Part shown: piece after piece, positions 43,969 through 55,560 of the stretch
How positions within the stretch are numbered: the stretch's first letter is position 1
How the letters are laid out: each line of letters opens with the position of its first letter
DNA from: Lotus japonicus
Taxonomy: Eukaryota; Streptophyta; Magnoliopsida; Fabales; Fabaceae
Reading direction: 5' to 3'
NCBI RefSeq assembly: GCF_012489685.1
Contig: NC_080041.1
Coordinates: forward strand, 104,253,760 to 104,317,759
DNA: 64,000 bases
Notes under the pieces: generated by a model
Told to the model about the DNA's origin: nothing
The model's input: only the letters and a program-made list of their open reading frames with translations
Database searches by the model: none
Made by a program: the position numbers and the translations under genes

Positions 43969-45147
43969 CTAGAAGGGTGGGTAATCTTCATTTTCTTGAT
44001 CAGGGAATGGTAGTAAACTCTCTGTATACACACGACTATGTAATACACGATATCTACTCTTTCCCCGCCACAGTGCGCGATGCTCAAGCAGCTTTCCTTC
44101 ATCATTAAGCCTCAACAACCTTCCAAACTCGTTCGATCCGAAAACATCGCCGCATTTAGTGAAACATATAGGAAAAAAGGAGTTCCGAGAAATGTCACAA
44201 GCCGACAAAACAATCCTAGTCCACGACGACTGCACTTTATACTCTTTCATTATCCACATTTCGGCCATGCCGCCAAAACTTGAGCAACACAGACCGAGAC
44301 ATCCTTTCAGCACCCGCAAATAATATATTTTCTTATCATAAGTCAATTCCATAGCTAAATCCTGTGACAGAGGAATCTCAAGTAAACCCCTCTCTACCAA
44401 ATCAAAAGCAAGAACTACAAGAACCTCCTTAACGCGAGACTTAACCAACCAATGAAGAGCCTCATTCAAGAACAACCCAGGTCTAAACTCAAACCCTAAA
44501 TCCACATACTCAACATTCCTACTCAGCAACAAGGCTAAATTGTTTTTCAAAGAAAAACCCTTGATTTTAGGCTTGCAATTAGCCACAACACGCTCATTAG
44601 ATTCTATAAAAACAACCAAGTAATCATCATTTGATTCATCATACCCAATACCATACAGAAACTCACACTGAGACGCCAAGTAACTACACCATTCCGGAAC
44701 CCGTCTTCGAACACCGGTTGACGGGTTCCACACAACGACATTACCTTGGTGGTTAGCCAAAAGCACAAACCCTCTGCAAGAACCTAAAACCTTGAGCCCG
44801 GTGACGGAAGAACCGAACCTGTGGTTGTCAGGATGCGGCGGTGCGAGGGGGAATTTGAGGTGGACGAGAGAGGATTCATCATGCAGCGATGAATCGGTGT
44901 CGAGGGATTCGATTTAGAAACCGTTGGTGTTGTTGAGGAAGATGCGGTGGGTGGGTGAAGCTGCTAGGTTGAAATGGGATTTGGTGAATTGGGGATCGGA
45001 AATGAGATAGCGCCATGATTTACAGACGGTTTTGAAACGGAGCAGAGATCGAACTGGTAGTCGCAGGAGGATTTGGAGAATTAACTCGTCGGGGAGATGG
45101 GAGAAGAGAGAGAGGCTCTCTGTGCTAGTTTGTGGGTGCTTGTTCAT
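43969..45147 (-). pseudogene. F-box/FBA gene with one internal stop (locus G)
   Basis: The frame opens at 45147 (MNKHPQTSTESLS) with a complete F-box (LLRLPVRSLLRFKTVCKSW) and stops at TAA 44914-44916 (codon 78, after NTNGF). The same frame continues without interruption: IESLDTDSSLHDESS, GSCRGFVLL, VWNPSTGVRRRVP, IGYDESNDDYLVVFIESNE, LHWLVKSRVK, AFDLVERGLLEIPLS and AEMWIMKEYKVQSSWTR to 43969. Paralog F has Lys at the stop position (GFKIESFDTD), so AAA or AAG to TAA is the likely change. Everything else is intact over 392 codons, suggesting recent loss, an allele, or an assembly error. Confidence 0.88.
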
Positions 45148-45169
45148 CTTTCAGCAAAGAGATACAGAT

Positions 45170-46490
45170 GGAAATTTACTCCTCATAGTCGTAAATGTAG
45201 GTCGTTGTTTTAAAATCGTTTTTAATTTTCAAATGCAAATTTAAAAATAAAATGTGTTTGATAAAAATGAAGCGCAAATTTAAAAATAAAATGTGTTTGA
45301 TAAAAATGAAGTTGAAGTGAGATTTTACTAAATTTTAAAATAATATTAAAAATCACAAAAGGTTTTGTGATTATAGTTTTTAGTTTCAGTAACATGTAAT
45401 TTCATCATTTTCACCAACTGCCGCCATCACCCACCATCACCACTACCACCATCGTCGCCACCGGCACCCTCCACCACAACCACATTAACCACTACCTGCA
45501 ATGCCACCTTCACCGGAGTCACCACCCCACCACTGCCATTGGTGCCACCTCCACCACCATTGTCGTCCTTCTCCCTCTCAATCTCAACTGCCACTGTCAC
45601 CCTAGGGTCGTGTATGGCTTAAGGCAATTTCCTTAGGCCCCTCAATTACCTTAGGCCCCCAATAATAGTTCTTGGACTTAATACAAACCTTGCCTTGTTG
45701 CTTTCTCATATATTGCAGATATGTCTTTTGGGATTCAAAAAGGATAGATTAGCTTTGTCACAATAATTTACATTTACCTAAACATTGATGTGAGCTTGCC
45801 TGCTGTAATGTCCATTAGAATAATTAGGCTCTAATGTTAGTGAAACTATTATACATGTCCTTGCAGTTGTACATGAGGTCACTTTCTTGGTTTTCTAGTG
45901 AAACTGAATGAGCTTGGTTCAAAGACTCTAGGAAGACTTATACTAGATGTCTTTTATTTGATTTTACTATCTTGTGCTGAAATCTTTTTCATCCTAATCA
46001 TACTGGAATTGCACTTTACTTTATTTTGGTATGTATGCCTTTTAAAGCCATCATTTGTTTGCCATAGAATTGCATTTTGAAGTCTGCAAACATGATCTGA
46101 TCTCTCAAATGAGACATTGATATGCTAGCTTAACTCTATCTAGCTTGCATAGTTCTGCTATTTTAGGAATTGTCTACTGCTGGTTCTGATTTTATTTTTA
46201 TTAGGATTTCCTCACTATGGCTATATTCCTATACAATAGCATCCATTGATGATAGTCCTCATTTCATGTGAATGTGAAGTATACCTCAATATACAAATAC
46301 ATGATCAGGTTTCTTTTATGTGAATGTACTATTAATTCCCGGTAGAGGGACTTCTTGTTATGCGTTATGCTTTTAATGTTGATTATGGTTACACTTCCAC
46401 ACCATTGAAATTTTGTCATTCACAAAATGCAAATGAATTTGATATTAATATGTTGTCTACAATCTATATCCAAAGATGCAATTGGAAATT
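45170..46490. other. Intergenic with trinucleotide-rich block
   Basis: A CACCAC/CCACCA-rich block lies at 45415-45605 and could be captured or low-complexity coding DNA. AAAATAAAATGTGTTTGATA is tandemly repeated near 45243-45310. Otherwise AT-rich with no supported gene. Confidence 0.45.
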
Positions 46491-47880
46491 CGTTCAAAAG
46501 AATGATTTTACAAGTCAATATCTCCAACACTTGCATAATTCTCCATGGCTATATGTTAGGCTGAGAACATGTGATTGCGTTGTTAGGAAAGACTCTGTGC
46601 AGCGTACGTTGCATCTCCAAACCTAGGCTGGTCCCGCCGGCTACACGTTGGATAGGAGCCACACGGTTCAGCGAGTTAGGAGCCGCTTCATGTGACTTGG
46701 TTATTCACATCTCCAAAACCTGGGCCGGTCTCGCCCATTACATGTGGAATAGAGATCACGCAGTTCGCGCTTTAAGAGCCGCAATAAGACTTGGGGCGCG
46801 AATGAAGCGACCTCACCATGAAGCGAAAATAGGCTAAGTTTAAAAGTATGATTTTACAAGTCAATATCTTCAATAGGCCGCACGGTTCAGCGAATTAATG
46901 ATAAGTTCAAAAGTATGATTTTACAAGTCAATATCTTCAATACTCACATGATTCTCCATGGCTATATGTTGGGCTGAGAACATGTGACTGCGTCGTTAGG
47001 AACGACAATGTGCAACAGATTTTGGCGGATTGATCTCGCCATCTTATCATTGTCATCTTGGAGTAAAGACGCGCTTCGTCTTCATGCTTCAGACTCGGTG
47101 TCTTGCAGGCATGTGGACTGGTCAGATACTTCCCACATATGATGACTTCTTCAGGCATGGGTGGTAGCAAATGTATTTATTAGTCGCTTTTGTGGCGGAT
47201 TTTATGTTCATTACGCCATTGTTGGCACGTGTATTTATTAGTCGCTTTTATGGCGAGTTGTATGTCTACTATGCCATGTTGGCGACCTATATGCTTTATA
47301 GAGGGCACACTTCACTTTCAAAGTCGAGATTAGAAAGGTGTATACTGGAAGGCTAGTTGTGGGGGGACACCCGGGGGTATTGGTCGTGACCGTCGGTCGA
47401 AGGGTTATCTCCATAACGAGTTGTCTAAGGGCGGCACATGCTCATTGAGACTTGAGACAATTAGGACACACTCATGCTTCAGACTCGGCGTCTTGCGGGC
47501 ATGTGGACAGGTCTTTATCCCCGAAGGATAGCTCAAGTGGTAAGAGTTAGGGACATAAGGGTTGGGTGGGTTGAAGGGTGAAGGGTTCTGGTTCAAATCC
47601 GAATGAAGAACTAATTTACTAACATTTCTAACAACTAACATTTTCCTATCAAAAAAAAATTTGGACAGGTCTCGCCCTATGTTGGCGGGTCGGGACCTGA
47701 TACTAAAGACACACTTCATCCTTCTGCACAAGGACTTGGCGTCTTGCGGGCATGTGGACAGGTTCTGCCAAACAAGATACTTGCAAGACCTTAACGTTAG
47801 GACAACACTAGGCAAGACGAGTCAACAGAGGAGCTCGCTAGTGTTCAGATAGGCTTAGACAAGGTCCAAATGTAGTAGAT
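46490..47880. repeat. Complex GC-rich repeat cluster
   Basis: TGATTTTACAAGTCAATATC occurs at about 46502, 46849 and 46917. GGCTGAGAACATGTGA occurs at about 46559 and 46973. CAGACTCGG(T/C)GTCTTGC followed by GGCATGTGGAC is found near 47090 and 47478, with a third variant (GACTTGGCGTCTTGC) near 47729. TTTATTAGTCGCTTTT is doubled near 47175 and 47230. It looks like scrambled duplications of an old transposon. A SINE lies inside one repeat. Confidence 0.55.
47515..47661 (+). mobile_element. tRNA-derived SINE, second copy
   Basis: Same family as 10647-10795: CCCCGAAGGATAGCTCAAGT, then GGTTCAAATCC as box B, ending TTTCTAACAACTAACATTTT and A9. Direct repeats TGGACAGGTCT lie at 47504-47514 and 47662-47672. 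Confidence 0.85.
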
Positions 47881-48700
47881 TAGGGTAAATGTAATCGCCT
47901 CACTATGAAAGGCTAACCACCATTTAGAATAAAAAAAGTTGTCTTTTATGTTCAACAATGACTACCATTAATTCTAGAGAAAAGATCTCATTGTTCATGT
48001 AAGAACAAAAGGTTTTTTCAAAAAATTGTTGTCACACTTAGAATAAAATTTTGTTGCGGTGGTGATTGGGTGGTTGCCGCAGTAGAAGTCGTGGCGACAA
48101 TTATGAAAATGAAAATAGAAAAATGAAAACAAACATACTTTCTTGATTATTCACACATTCTTCATCTTGAATTGTTGGCATGTATCATGGTTCAGTGAGC
48201 CATGTTTCTATTCACTTTATAATGATTTTTGTGTGTTAAATATTTTTGAAGTTTGTTATACTATTTAATAAAAAAGGTACAAGTTTTGATGCAATTTGTT
48301 TTTATTTTCGTCCTTTGGCAACTAGTATTTACGGAGAAAGGGACCCCACGTGACTAGTTTCGCTTGAGATACGGTAATGATGTCTCTGGACACAAAGATA
48401 TTATTTTTAACCTTAATGCTATTTGTTTAAACTCTTGACTTTTGACATAAAAATTAAAGATATACTAATATTAAATTTAAGTTACATTCACATGTATTTA
48501 CCAATTTTTTCATTTGTAAAAAAATTCAAATAACATATTTAATTTAATTTTTTGAGCATTCAAATAATCGCCCATAATGTTCGAAATACATTAGAAATCA
48601 TGTATCTATATGTACATTTATTTTATTTTATTGAAATACGTAACTATCTAGTTATTTTTGTAAAGTAAAATTCATAAGTCAAATAGAATAGAAATATAAT
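47881..48700. other. AT-rich intergenic sequence
   Basis: No gene, repeat or element could be supported. Confidence 0.5.
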
Positions 48701-48702
48701 TA

Positions 48703-49270
48703 GGGTTGGCCATGGGTCCCGTGGGTGCGGGTTTGGTCATTCTCACACTCAAACCCGAACTTAACACCTAAACCTAAACCCAAACCCAATATGGGTGCAA
48801 AAATTAAACCCAAATCCGAACCCTTGAGTTTCGGGTTACCCAAACTCAAATTCAAAACCCGATGTGAGCACCGAACTCGCAAAAAACTCAAATACCCGAT
48901 CCGAAAACAACATGAATATAAGCTGATTAAACCTCATCATCTTTCCAATAGAAAGGAAAAATTATAGTTCATGAATATAAGCTGATAAACAACATAATTC
49001 ATAGATTTAGAAACATCTCAATTCTAAATGTATAATTAAACTTCATTTTTCAATATTCTTCTAATTAAACTTTTCGGTCGAAGTATTCAACAAACAACAA
49101 CAACCACAAATAATATAACAAAATAACAAAAACAACCATAAATTCAGGTTTGGGTGCGGGTTTAATCAATCTCACACCCAAACCCAAACAAGTTTTAAAA
49201 TTCGGGTGAAACCCAAACCAAAAAATATCGGGTTTCGTCCGAAATTTCAGATTGGGTTTGGGTAGGGCCA
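48703..49270. mobile_element. Putative TIR element rich in GGGTTTGGGT
   Basis: The ends (GGGTTGGCCATGGG at the left, GGGTAGGGCCAAAC at the right) and the inner AACCCGAA/TTCGGGT-rich arms are loosely inverted, separated by AT-rich DNA (48905-49140). It resembles the element at 58847-59299 in layout. No target duplication was found. Confidence 0.45.
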
Positions 49271-49419
49271 AACAATGTTAAGTTCAAACTCGTCACAATG
49301 TTAAGTTCAAACGCGTCATAATACATCATGCTGAATGAAATAAACAATGTTAAGTTCAAACGCGTCATAACGTTTTAAAATCTAATTTTGATTATAATTT
49401 TTTTTATAGAAGCACTCTC

Positions 49420-50730
49420 AGTGTCAACTAAGCTTCTTAATTAATTTGAATTTCAGGAGAAATTGAATTTGCACGAAATGCTTCAACGTTCAATCGCCAC
49501 AAAAAGAAAAAGCTTCAGAACTCACAAGACTGTTTGGCAAGCAAACAAACTCAAGTCGAGACACATTTGTTCTGACCGTCCAATGCCAACTCATTAGTTA
49601 GAAAAATTGAAGACAAATTTTAGGCGCCAAAGACAAAGTCTGATTGCAACCAATTGACTTATGTTCAAAAGAGATCACGTGAAGATTATGTTGCTTTTCT
49701 TAAAGGCGCGCTGACCAACAAGGGAAAATGACAAGTTGTCAACATCATATTTCTCAATTGTCTCATGTCTGAAAAGTAGTCCAAGTCTATTGTCACCTAC
49801 TAGCTGACAAACATCACCTTTTTGGCTAAAGGATAAACTTGAACATGAGCATGCATTCAATGAAACTACTAACCGAAGCCATTTGAATCAACGGATGGAT
49901 GCCATTTGAATCAACGGCTAGAACAACGGTTAGATCATGTCTCACAACGGCTACAACACTAGCAAGCGAGTATTTAAGGCATCATGAAGAATGAAGACCT
50001 AGAGAATTATCGCTGGAAGCACAAGAACTCAAAGCATTCAACATTCTTAAAAGCATTCAATGCTCAGAGCAGAACAAATCCTAAGTGTCAAATCTCAGCC
50101 ACTACATCTGCAAAGTAAAAGAGAGAACCTCATACCTTAAAAGAGTCAAACTTCTTCATTCATTTCTCTCTTAGATCAAGAACTCTTGAGTGATCCAAAG
50201 TCAAATCTGAACCCAAACACTTAGATTTCCAATGCTTTAAATTCTCTACGTCTACTCTTGTACGAAGAGAAACCTTGTAGAGCTAAACGATCTTGAATAG
50301 ATTGTAGGAGAAGTCATGAACAATACTTGTAGGAGGAGTCACGTAGAATACTTGGAGAAGTCTGTGATAATACTTGTGGGAGAAGTCCTTGAGAATACTT
50401 GTATTGGAGAAGTCCTTGAAACTTGCTAGTGAAAATCTTGGTGGTGGTCAAGTACTAGAGGTAGCCCAAATATTTAGGGTGAACCGGTATAAATCTCTGT
50501 GTGTTGATCGTCTGTTTTATACTGCTTTAATTCCGCTGCACTAAACGGTTTACGAAAAGTTTTACTAAACATTTTCAAGATCTAATATTCTTTTCAAAAA
50601 CCAAAGTTTTTAAAAAGTGGTTTTCAAGAACACAATTCAAATCTCCCTTTTTTGTGTTATTAACTTGCATCTCAAACAAGACCCTTAGAACTTTCTCAAC
50701 CCAAATAGAGCTATAAAATCTCCAACACTA
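49420..50730 (+). mobile_element. LTR-like fragment or solo LTR (copia-like)
   Basis: It contains GAGTATTTAAGGCATCATGA (promoter-like, about 49969), repeated GGAGAAGTC units (50300-50420), then GGTAGCCCAAATATTTAGGG and GGTGAACCGGTATAAATC, followed by GTTTACGAAAAGTTTT. This order is typical for long LTRs of plant Ty1/copia elements. No primer-binding site or coding region follows. It abuts the F-box relic H at about 50930. Ends are approximate. Confidence 0.5.
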
Positions 50731-50933
50731 TAAATTACTTATACGAGCACGAGATAAATAAAAAAATAATAATATAAAACACAGGATAAATCGCAACAAT
50801 CTCTAACTATCATGCTCATATAAGAACTATTGTATGAGTCCTTCTGCAAAGCTTAAAAAGATGAAGACAATCAATTTCAAAATAAACATAACAAAACCAA
50901 ATATCAATAATTAAAGACAACGCTCAACAAAAA

Positions 50934-51040
50934 GAGAGATGGGTTCTCTGTGCTGGTTTGTTGGTGTTTGTTCATCTTTCAGCTCCAGAAGATGTAGCTG
51001 AAAATTTACTCCATAGAAATGTAAAGTCATCGTTTTAAAA
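50934..51040 (-). pseudogene. 5'-end relic of an F-box gene (locus H)
   Basis: The minus strand reads AAAGATGAACAAACACCAAC, giving MNKHQQTSTENPSLF, closely matching the start of locus G (MNKHPQTSTESLSLF). The 5' UTR match extends to about 51040 (GCTGAAAATTTACTCC and the ATCGTTTTAAAA block shared with G). The F-box and everything downstream are gone; the break is next to the LTR-like fragment. Confidence 0.75.
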
Positions 51041-52650
51041 GCATTTTTTACGTTGTGTTTATTTTTGTTGGGTTATTCATCATTATGTTTGCAAAGAAAA
51101 ATAATTTTAGTTCATCTCCGGAAAAAAATTGAACTCCCCACGATTGCAACCATTTTGGTTTTGATCCTCAGCGGATGTCCTTGTTGGATTGCAGAGCTCC
51201 GACGAAGAAGCAAAAGTGGCAGGCGATTACACTAAAATTATGGGTGTTTATAATAGATCGAATCCAATAAAAACATAAAAACCAATATGAAAAACTGAAT
51301 CTAATCAAATCAAACACCGAACATATCCAAGATCAGATAAATCAATTTTTTTTTAGTGGATTGAATCGGATGTCGGATTTTGAGTATCAAAACCAAACCA
51401 ACCAATCTAAGCTCACCGATCAGAGTGTTTGAGATTGAGATTTGGAATATCATAGGGTGCTAGAACTATGGAAGCGTAGATGGAATCTAGAGTGACCTGG
51501 AGAAAGAGAGCGAGAGATCTGAATCGATGAGCAGTCATTGTAAGCCTTTCTCTCAAATTGGTTATTGTAGGTTCACACCATCACTGTCTCGACCCTTCTC
51601 TCATTTCCAATCCCTAGTTTGTTCTTGGCAGAGCAACGATGCAAAGAAGAGAAAAGGAACGGAAGAAGCGTTTCATATGGAATGGAATGGAAGAGTGAAA
51701 CTGATGCAATTAAAAACCCAAATGCTTGTGAATTAACGACTAAGATTCAGTGCAAGTGAAATAAATTGCGTTTTTACTAAAATAACCATACTCAACTTTC
51801 ATAGTTTTTGAAATTAATTGTTGAATGACCGATTTTCCCTCAAGACTGCAAAAACTCTTATTTATATATATATATATATATATATATTATAGATTAGTAG
51901 GTAGATGATGTCATATTTATATTTTCTGATTTTTTAGTAATTAAAATATTAAATAATTTCACATTTTTGAAAATAATTAATTTATTAATATTTCATTTAA
52001 TAGTTATAAATAACATTAGAATACTTAACAAAAGTCCATTGTGACTTTTTTCAAAAATAAATACTGTATTAATTTGTCATTTAATGATTTTTAATGACAT
52101 TAAAATTATTAATAAAATTCAATTGTCATTTTTATACCATTAAAATATATGCTCACAAAGTTTTTTTAATTATTTGGTTATTTTTTGTATTACAAAATAA
52201 AAAAATGAATTACGTTCAAAATGATATCAAATATGTCATCATAAAAATTGGTATCAAATAGTCTTAAAGGATTCATTTAGAAATTAACTCACAAAATTTG
52301 TATTTTATGTTTTCGTATATACATCTATCTGAAAGATTAAAATGATTTTGGTATATTGATTCAGAGCTAACAAATTAGAAAACAAATGAAATTAGATTGT
52401 AACTAAGATTAGAAAAAAAAACTTAAATAGGTGATATACGTATTTAAAAAAGAAAAACGAGAGAGAAAGCATGAAAAAGTCTGATGTATGTCGATAAAGT
52501 ACTATTATTCCATGTGTGCATGATGCGAGATAATATGTGTATAATTTTTAATAAATACTATTTATTTTTAAAAATAATGCCCAATTGTTATTTAAATCGA
52601 ACTTTTGATGAAAATGACAAATAAAAAAGCAGAACTTTTTAGGAAGGAAT
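51041..52650. other. AT-rich intergenic sequence
   Basis: A TA microsatellite lies at about 51860-51887. The part 51230-51430 has ATCGAATCCAATAAAAAC and GATTGAATCGGATGTCGG as loosely inverted words, possibly a decayed TIR element. No gene. Confidence 0.45.
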
Positions 52651-52767
52651 GTGAAGGAGGGAGGGAACCATTGCAATTCGATTGTGAGAACTACGACAAA
52701 ACAGAAACCTGTAGCATATAACACTCTCACTCTTACTCTCTCTGTACTGAAACATTGTTGTAGCAAC

Positions 52768-54186
52768 ATGAACATGGAGATGAAGACGAAGATGATGGAG
52801 AACGAAACGCAGAAGGAGAAGCAGAAGAATCTCAACCTCACCGTCACAAAGTTGATTCTTGAAATTCTGAGGCTACCAGTGAGATTTCTTCTGCATATGA
52901 AGAACAAGATGATGATGATGATGAACGACAAGGAGGAGAATGAGAAGGAGAAGGAGGACCTGAACCTCAACATCGCTCTGTCTCACGAGTTGATTGTTGA
53001 AATTCTGCTAAGGCTACCAGTGAGGTCTCTCCTCCGCTTCAAATGTGTTTGTACTGCATGGAACTCTTTGATTTCAAATCCTCAATTCGCTAAATCACAT
53101 TTTGACCTAGGTGCTTCACCCACACACCGTCTTCTTCTCGATAAAGTCAATGATGATTCAGTTGAATCATTTGATTTCGAAGCGTCGCTTCATGATGATT
53201 CTGCTGTGGTAAACCTCAAATTCCCACCCTACATTGCCCCTAGTTTCCTTACCTTAGGTTCTTGCAGAGGGTTTATTCTGTTAGCAACAATGATGGGTCC
53301 ATCAGCTGGTGATCTCATTCTCTGGAATCCTTCAACTGGTTCTCACAGAGAAATTCCTGTCACGTATGATGACTGGGATTCATGGTATGACCCTTCAACT
53401 CGTGTCCGCCAAGGAATTCCAGATTATGTTGGTGGTTTGTTGTTTGGTTTTCTGTATGGTTTTGGATATGACCAGTCCAATGATGATTACTTGCTTGTTT
53501 TAATACGGTTGGGTGTATGTGAACCTCAAGTGATTGTGAATACCCCAGAAAGCTTTGTTTATAGTGTGCAATTTGGTCCACTTACACGGCCTCGAATTGA
53601 GGTTCTGTCTGTGAAAACCAATGTGCCTTCCTTCATTTATGGCGAAGAAGTTGAATATTTGGAGCTTGGAGCTGAGTCTGTATCTGGTTTGTTCTTGAAT
53701 CAGTCCCTGCATTGGTTGGTCATATCCAGGGATACACAACGTCATGTTATCATTGCCTTTGATTTGGTTGAAAGGAGTTTATATGAGATTCCTCTATCCC
53801 CTGATTTGGCAGAGGAATTGTCATATGATACGAAATGTCATTTGAGGGTACTGGGAGGTTGTCTTGGTCTCTGTTACTCGGGTGAAGATGTTGAACCTGA
53901 AATGACTGAGATTTGGGTCATGAAAGAGTATAAAGTGCAGGCTTCTTGGACTAAATCATGTGCTCTTCCTGGCTTTTTGCCAATATGCTTAACTCAAGGA
54001 GGTGGTGTATTGGGATTAGATGAGAGTGGAGGATTCCAGAAATTGAATGATAAGGGTGAACTGCTTGAAAATCACGCATATGGACTATCGGGCAAAGGGG
54101 CTCTAAAGTATTTTGACATGTACAGGGAGAGCCTACTACCACTCCCTGGTGAGGAAACAAGAAGAGATGAAGATGACGTTCAGTAG
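52768..54186 (+). CDS. F-box/FBA protein with duplicated F-box start (locus I)
   Basis: The frame opens at 52651, but ATG 52768 is preferred because it aligns with the start of paralog J (TGTAGCA before ATG in both); this gives 472 residues. A degenerate F-box start lies at ~25-46 (LILEILRLPVRFLLHMKNK), followed by a Met/Lys/Glu-rich linker, then the true F-box at ~70-110 (LLRLPVRSLLRFKCVCTAW). The FBA domain follows: GSCRGFILL, LILWNPSTGSHREIP, a second WYDPSTRVRQGIP, GFGYDQSNDDYLLVLI, LHWLVISRDT, AFDLVERSLYEIPLS and EIWVMKEYKVQASWTK. Predicted SCF substrate receptor, opposite in strand to A-G. Confidence 0.9.
   Translation: MNMEMKTKMMENETQKEKQKNLNLTVTKLILEILRLPVRFLLHMKNKMMMMMNDKEENEKEKEDLNLNIALSHELIVEILLRLPVRSLLRFKCVCTAWNSLISNPQFAKSHFDLGASPTHRLLLDKVNDDSVESFDFEASLHDDSAVVNLKFPPYIAPSFLTLGSCRGFILLATMMGPSAGDLILWNPSTGSHREIPVTYDDWDSWYDPSTRVRQGIPDYVGGLLFGFLYGFGYDQSNDDYLLVLIRLGVCEPQVIVNTPESFVYSVQFGPLTRPRIEVLSVKTNVPSFIYGEEVEYLELGAESVSGLFLNQSLHWLVISRDTQRHVIIAFDLVERSLYEIPLSPDLAEELSYDTKCHLRVLGGCLGLCYSGEDVEPEMTEIWVMKEYKVQASWTKSCALPGFLPICLTQGGGVLGLDESGGFQKLNDKGELLENHAYGLSGKGALKYFDMYRESLLPLPGEETRRDEDDVQ
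52828..53045. repeat. Partial duplication of F-box helix 1 coding DNA in locus I
   Basis: DNA at about 52828-52905 and 52957-53045 is similar (TTGATTCTTGAAATTCTGAG versus TTGATTGTTGAAATTCTGCT; GGCTACCAGTGAG in both). It is a partial tandem copy of the F-box start that keeps the reading frame. Confidence 0.8.
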
Positions 54187-55560
54187 CAGGAAGTGGAAAC
54201 AAGGAAAAAACTAGTAAGCAATGTTCTCCAACCCTTTTTATTTTTATGTTCTAGTTCATCCCGCATAATGAAAATATAAAAGCTATATGCAGAATGCCTA
54301 ACACATGAAAATGGTACCTTAAACCTATTGTTGTACTGTCCCTTTCTAACTTACACATATTTTGTTTTTCGTAAAATAAAATGATAATTGAAATTGCAAG
54401 GAAAGATGAGATTTGGTGTTGGATTAAATTCTCTGAAAAATATTTGTTGCCTTGACTATTTAGAAACATTAAAGGCAATTTGAATTGAAAATTATACATG
54501 AAAAGATGTTTGGACTGAAATACTTAGTATTCAATTAGATTTTACAATACAGTTTTGAAGATAAAATCTTAATAAATATCTAATGGTATTTACCATATAT
54601 GAACTCATGTTTCTGGCAAGAAACAAAATAGCAAGAATATATGATCCATTTTCCTTTATGTCCTACTCTTAGTTTTTCTTCGAATGATGATACTGCAAGT
54701 GTTAAAGAATGTCATATGTATCATGCGGTATTAAACAACCCAGTGTGGGTGCAGCAGTCGTGTATGTTTTAGTGGTGATTTCAAAACTGGAGTTTGAAGC
54801 TAACTTAAAATTTTATGCTTGGAAGTAGGATTTATCAAACTTTAGTTGGAGTAATTGCGTGTTATTGAGCATCTTTTTTGTTTTTTTGCTTCTAGGTACT
54901 GTTAATGTGTTTGCAGACTGTTTCTCTTAGCCTCTTTTACATGGTTTTCAGGTACTTAGGGTGCCTTTTTGGATGCATTGACTTTGAAGTTGTGGATATA
55001 TAGTTGATCTTTACCATATGAAAGCTAAAAGATGGGCCTGGAGTTATAGTGAAATGGTTGAAAGTTGAAACTTATAAAGTTGTGATATGCATTTAACTGT
55101 TTCAACACACTGATTTAGTCTTGATAAGGTTTTCTATGAAGCTTTCTGTCATGCTTTGTAGTTTCTGTCACAGTCAGTAGGTCCTATTTTCTGTTATTCA
55201 ACTTCTAAATAGGGAAACTTTCTTCATGCTTAAAACTCTTTTAGATAAGTGGTGTATAATCCTTGGTGCACTTGATGAATGTTTATTTGTCAAGAGAGTT
55301 TGAAGCAAAGTAGGCATTGCTCTTTTTTCTATGAGCACAGGATGCTTATGGTTGTAGTTGAATGCCTGAACGAGAATTCTAAATGATGTTGCTTCTTTTA
55401 TGGGAAAGCGGTCCTATTAGCCTCATGTGGTGCTTACTGAGACTAGCAAGCATACCTCATTCTACTTTCTTTTATTGCTTCTTCATATGACTTTCTGTCT
55501 AATTACTCAAAACATAACTTGCTCTATCCTATGCAATGTTTATGCTGCTGTCTTGTCCTG
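54187..55560 (+). repeat. 3' flank of locus I, duplicated at locus J
   Basis: It aligns through most of its length with 62386-63540: CAATGTTCTCCAAC, AAGCTATATGCAGAAT, ATTGAAATTGCAAGGAAA, TTTTCAGGT(TACT)TACTTAGGG, GATAAGTGGTGTA and GATGCTTATGGTTGTAGTT occur in the same order. It likely includes a spliced 3' UTR (TTTTCAG acceptor near 54950). No ORF is conserved. Confidence 0.75.

Noticed and set aside
45415..45605. Proline/threonine-rich coding region
   Set aside because: Trinucleotide-rich sequence with no sustained start-to-stop frame or family match.
47515..47661. Possible tRNA gene (box A/box B)
   Set aside because: No acceptor-stem pairing and there are an A tail and target duplications; it is a SINE.
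48740..48800. Telomere-like CCTAAACC words
   Set aside because: Only a few imperfect units, part of the AACCC-rich arm of a TIR element.
52651..52767. Longer N-terminus for locus I
   Set aside because: The 39 extra residues align with the untranslated leader of J and show no conservation.
52548..52973. 141-residue minus-strand ORF rich in Phe/Ser
   Set aside because: Antisense shadow of the Lys/Glu-rich leader of locus I.
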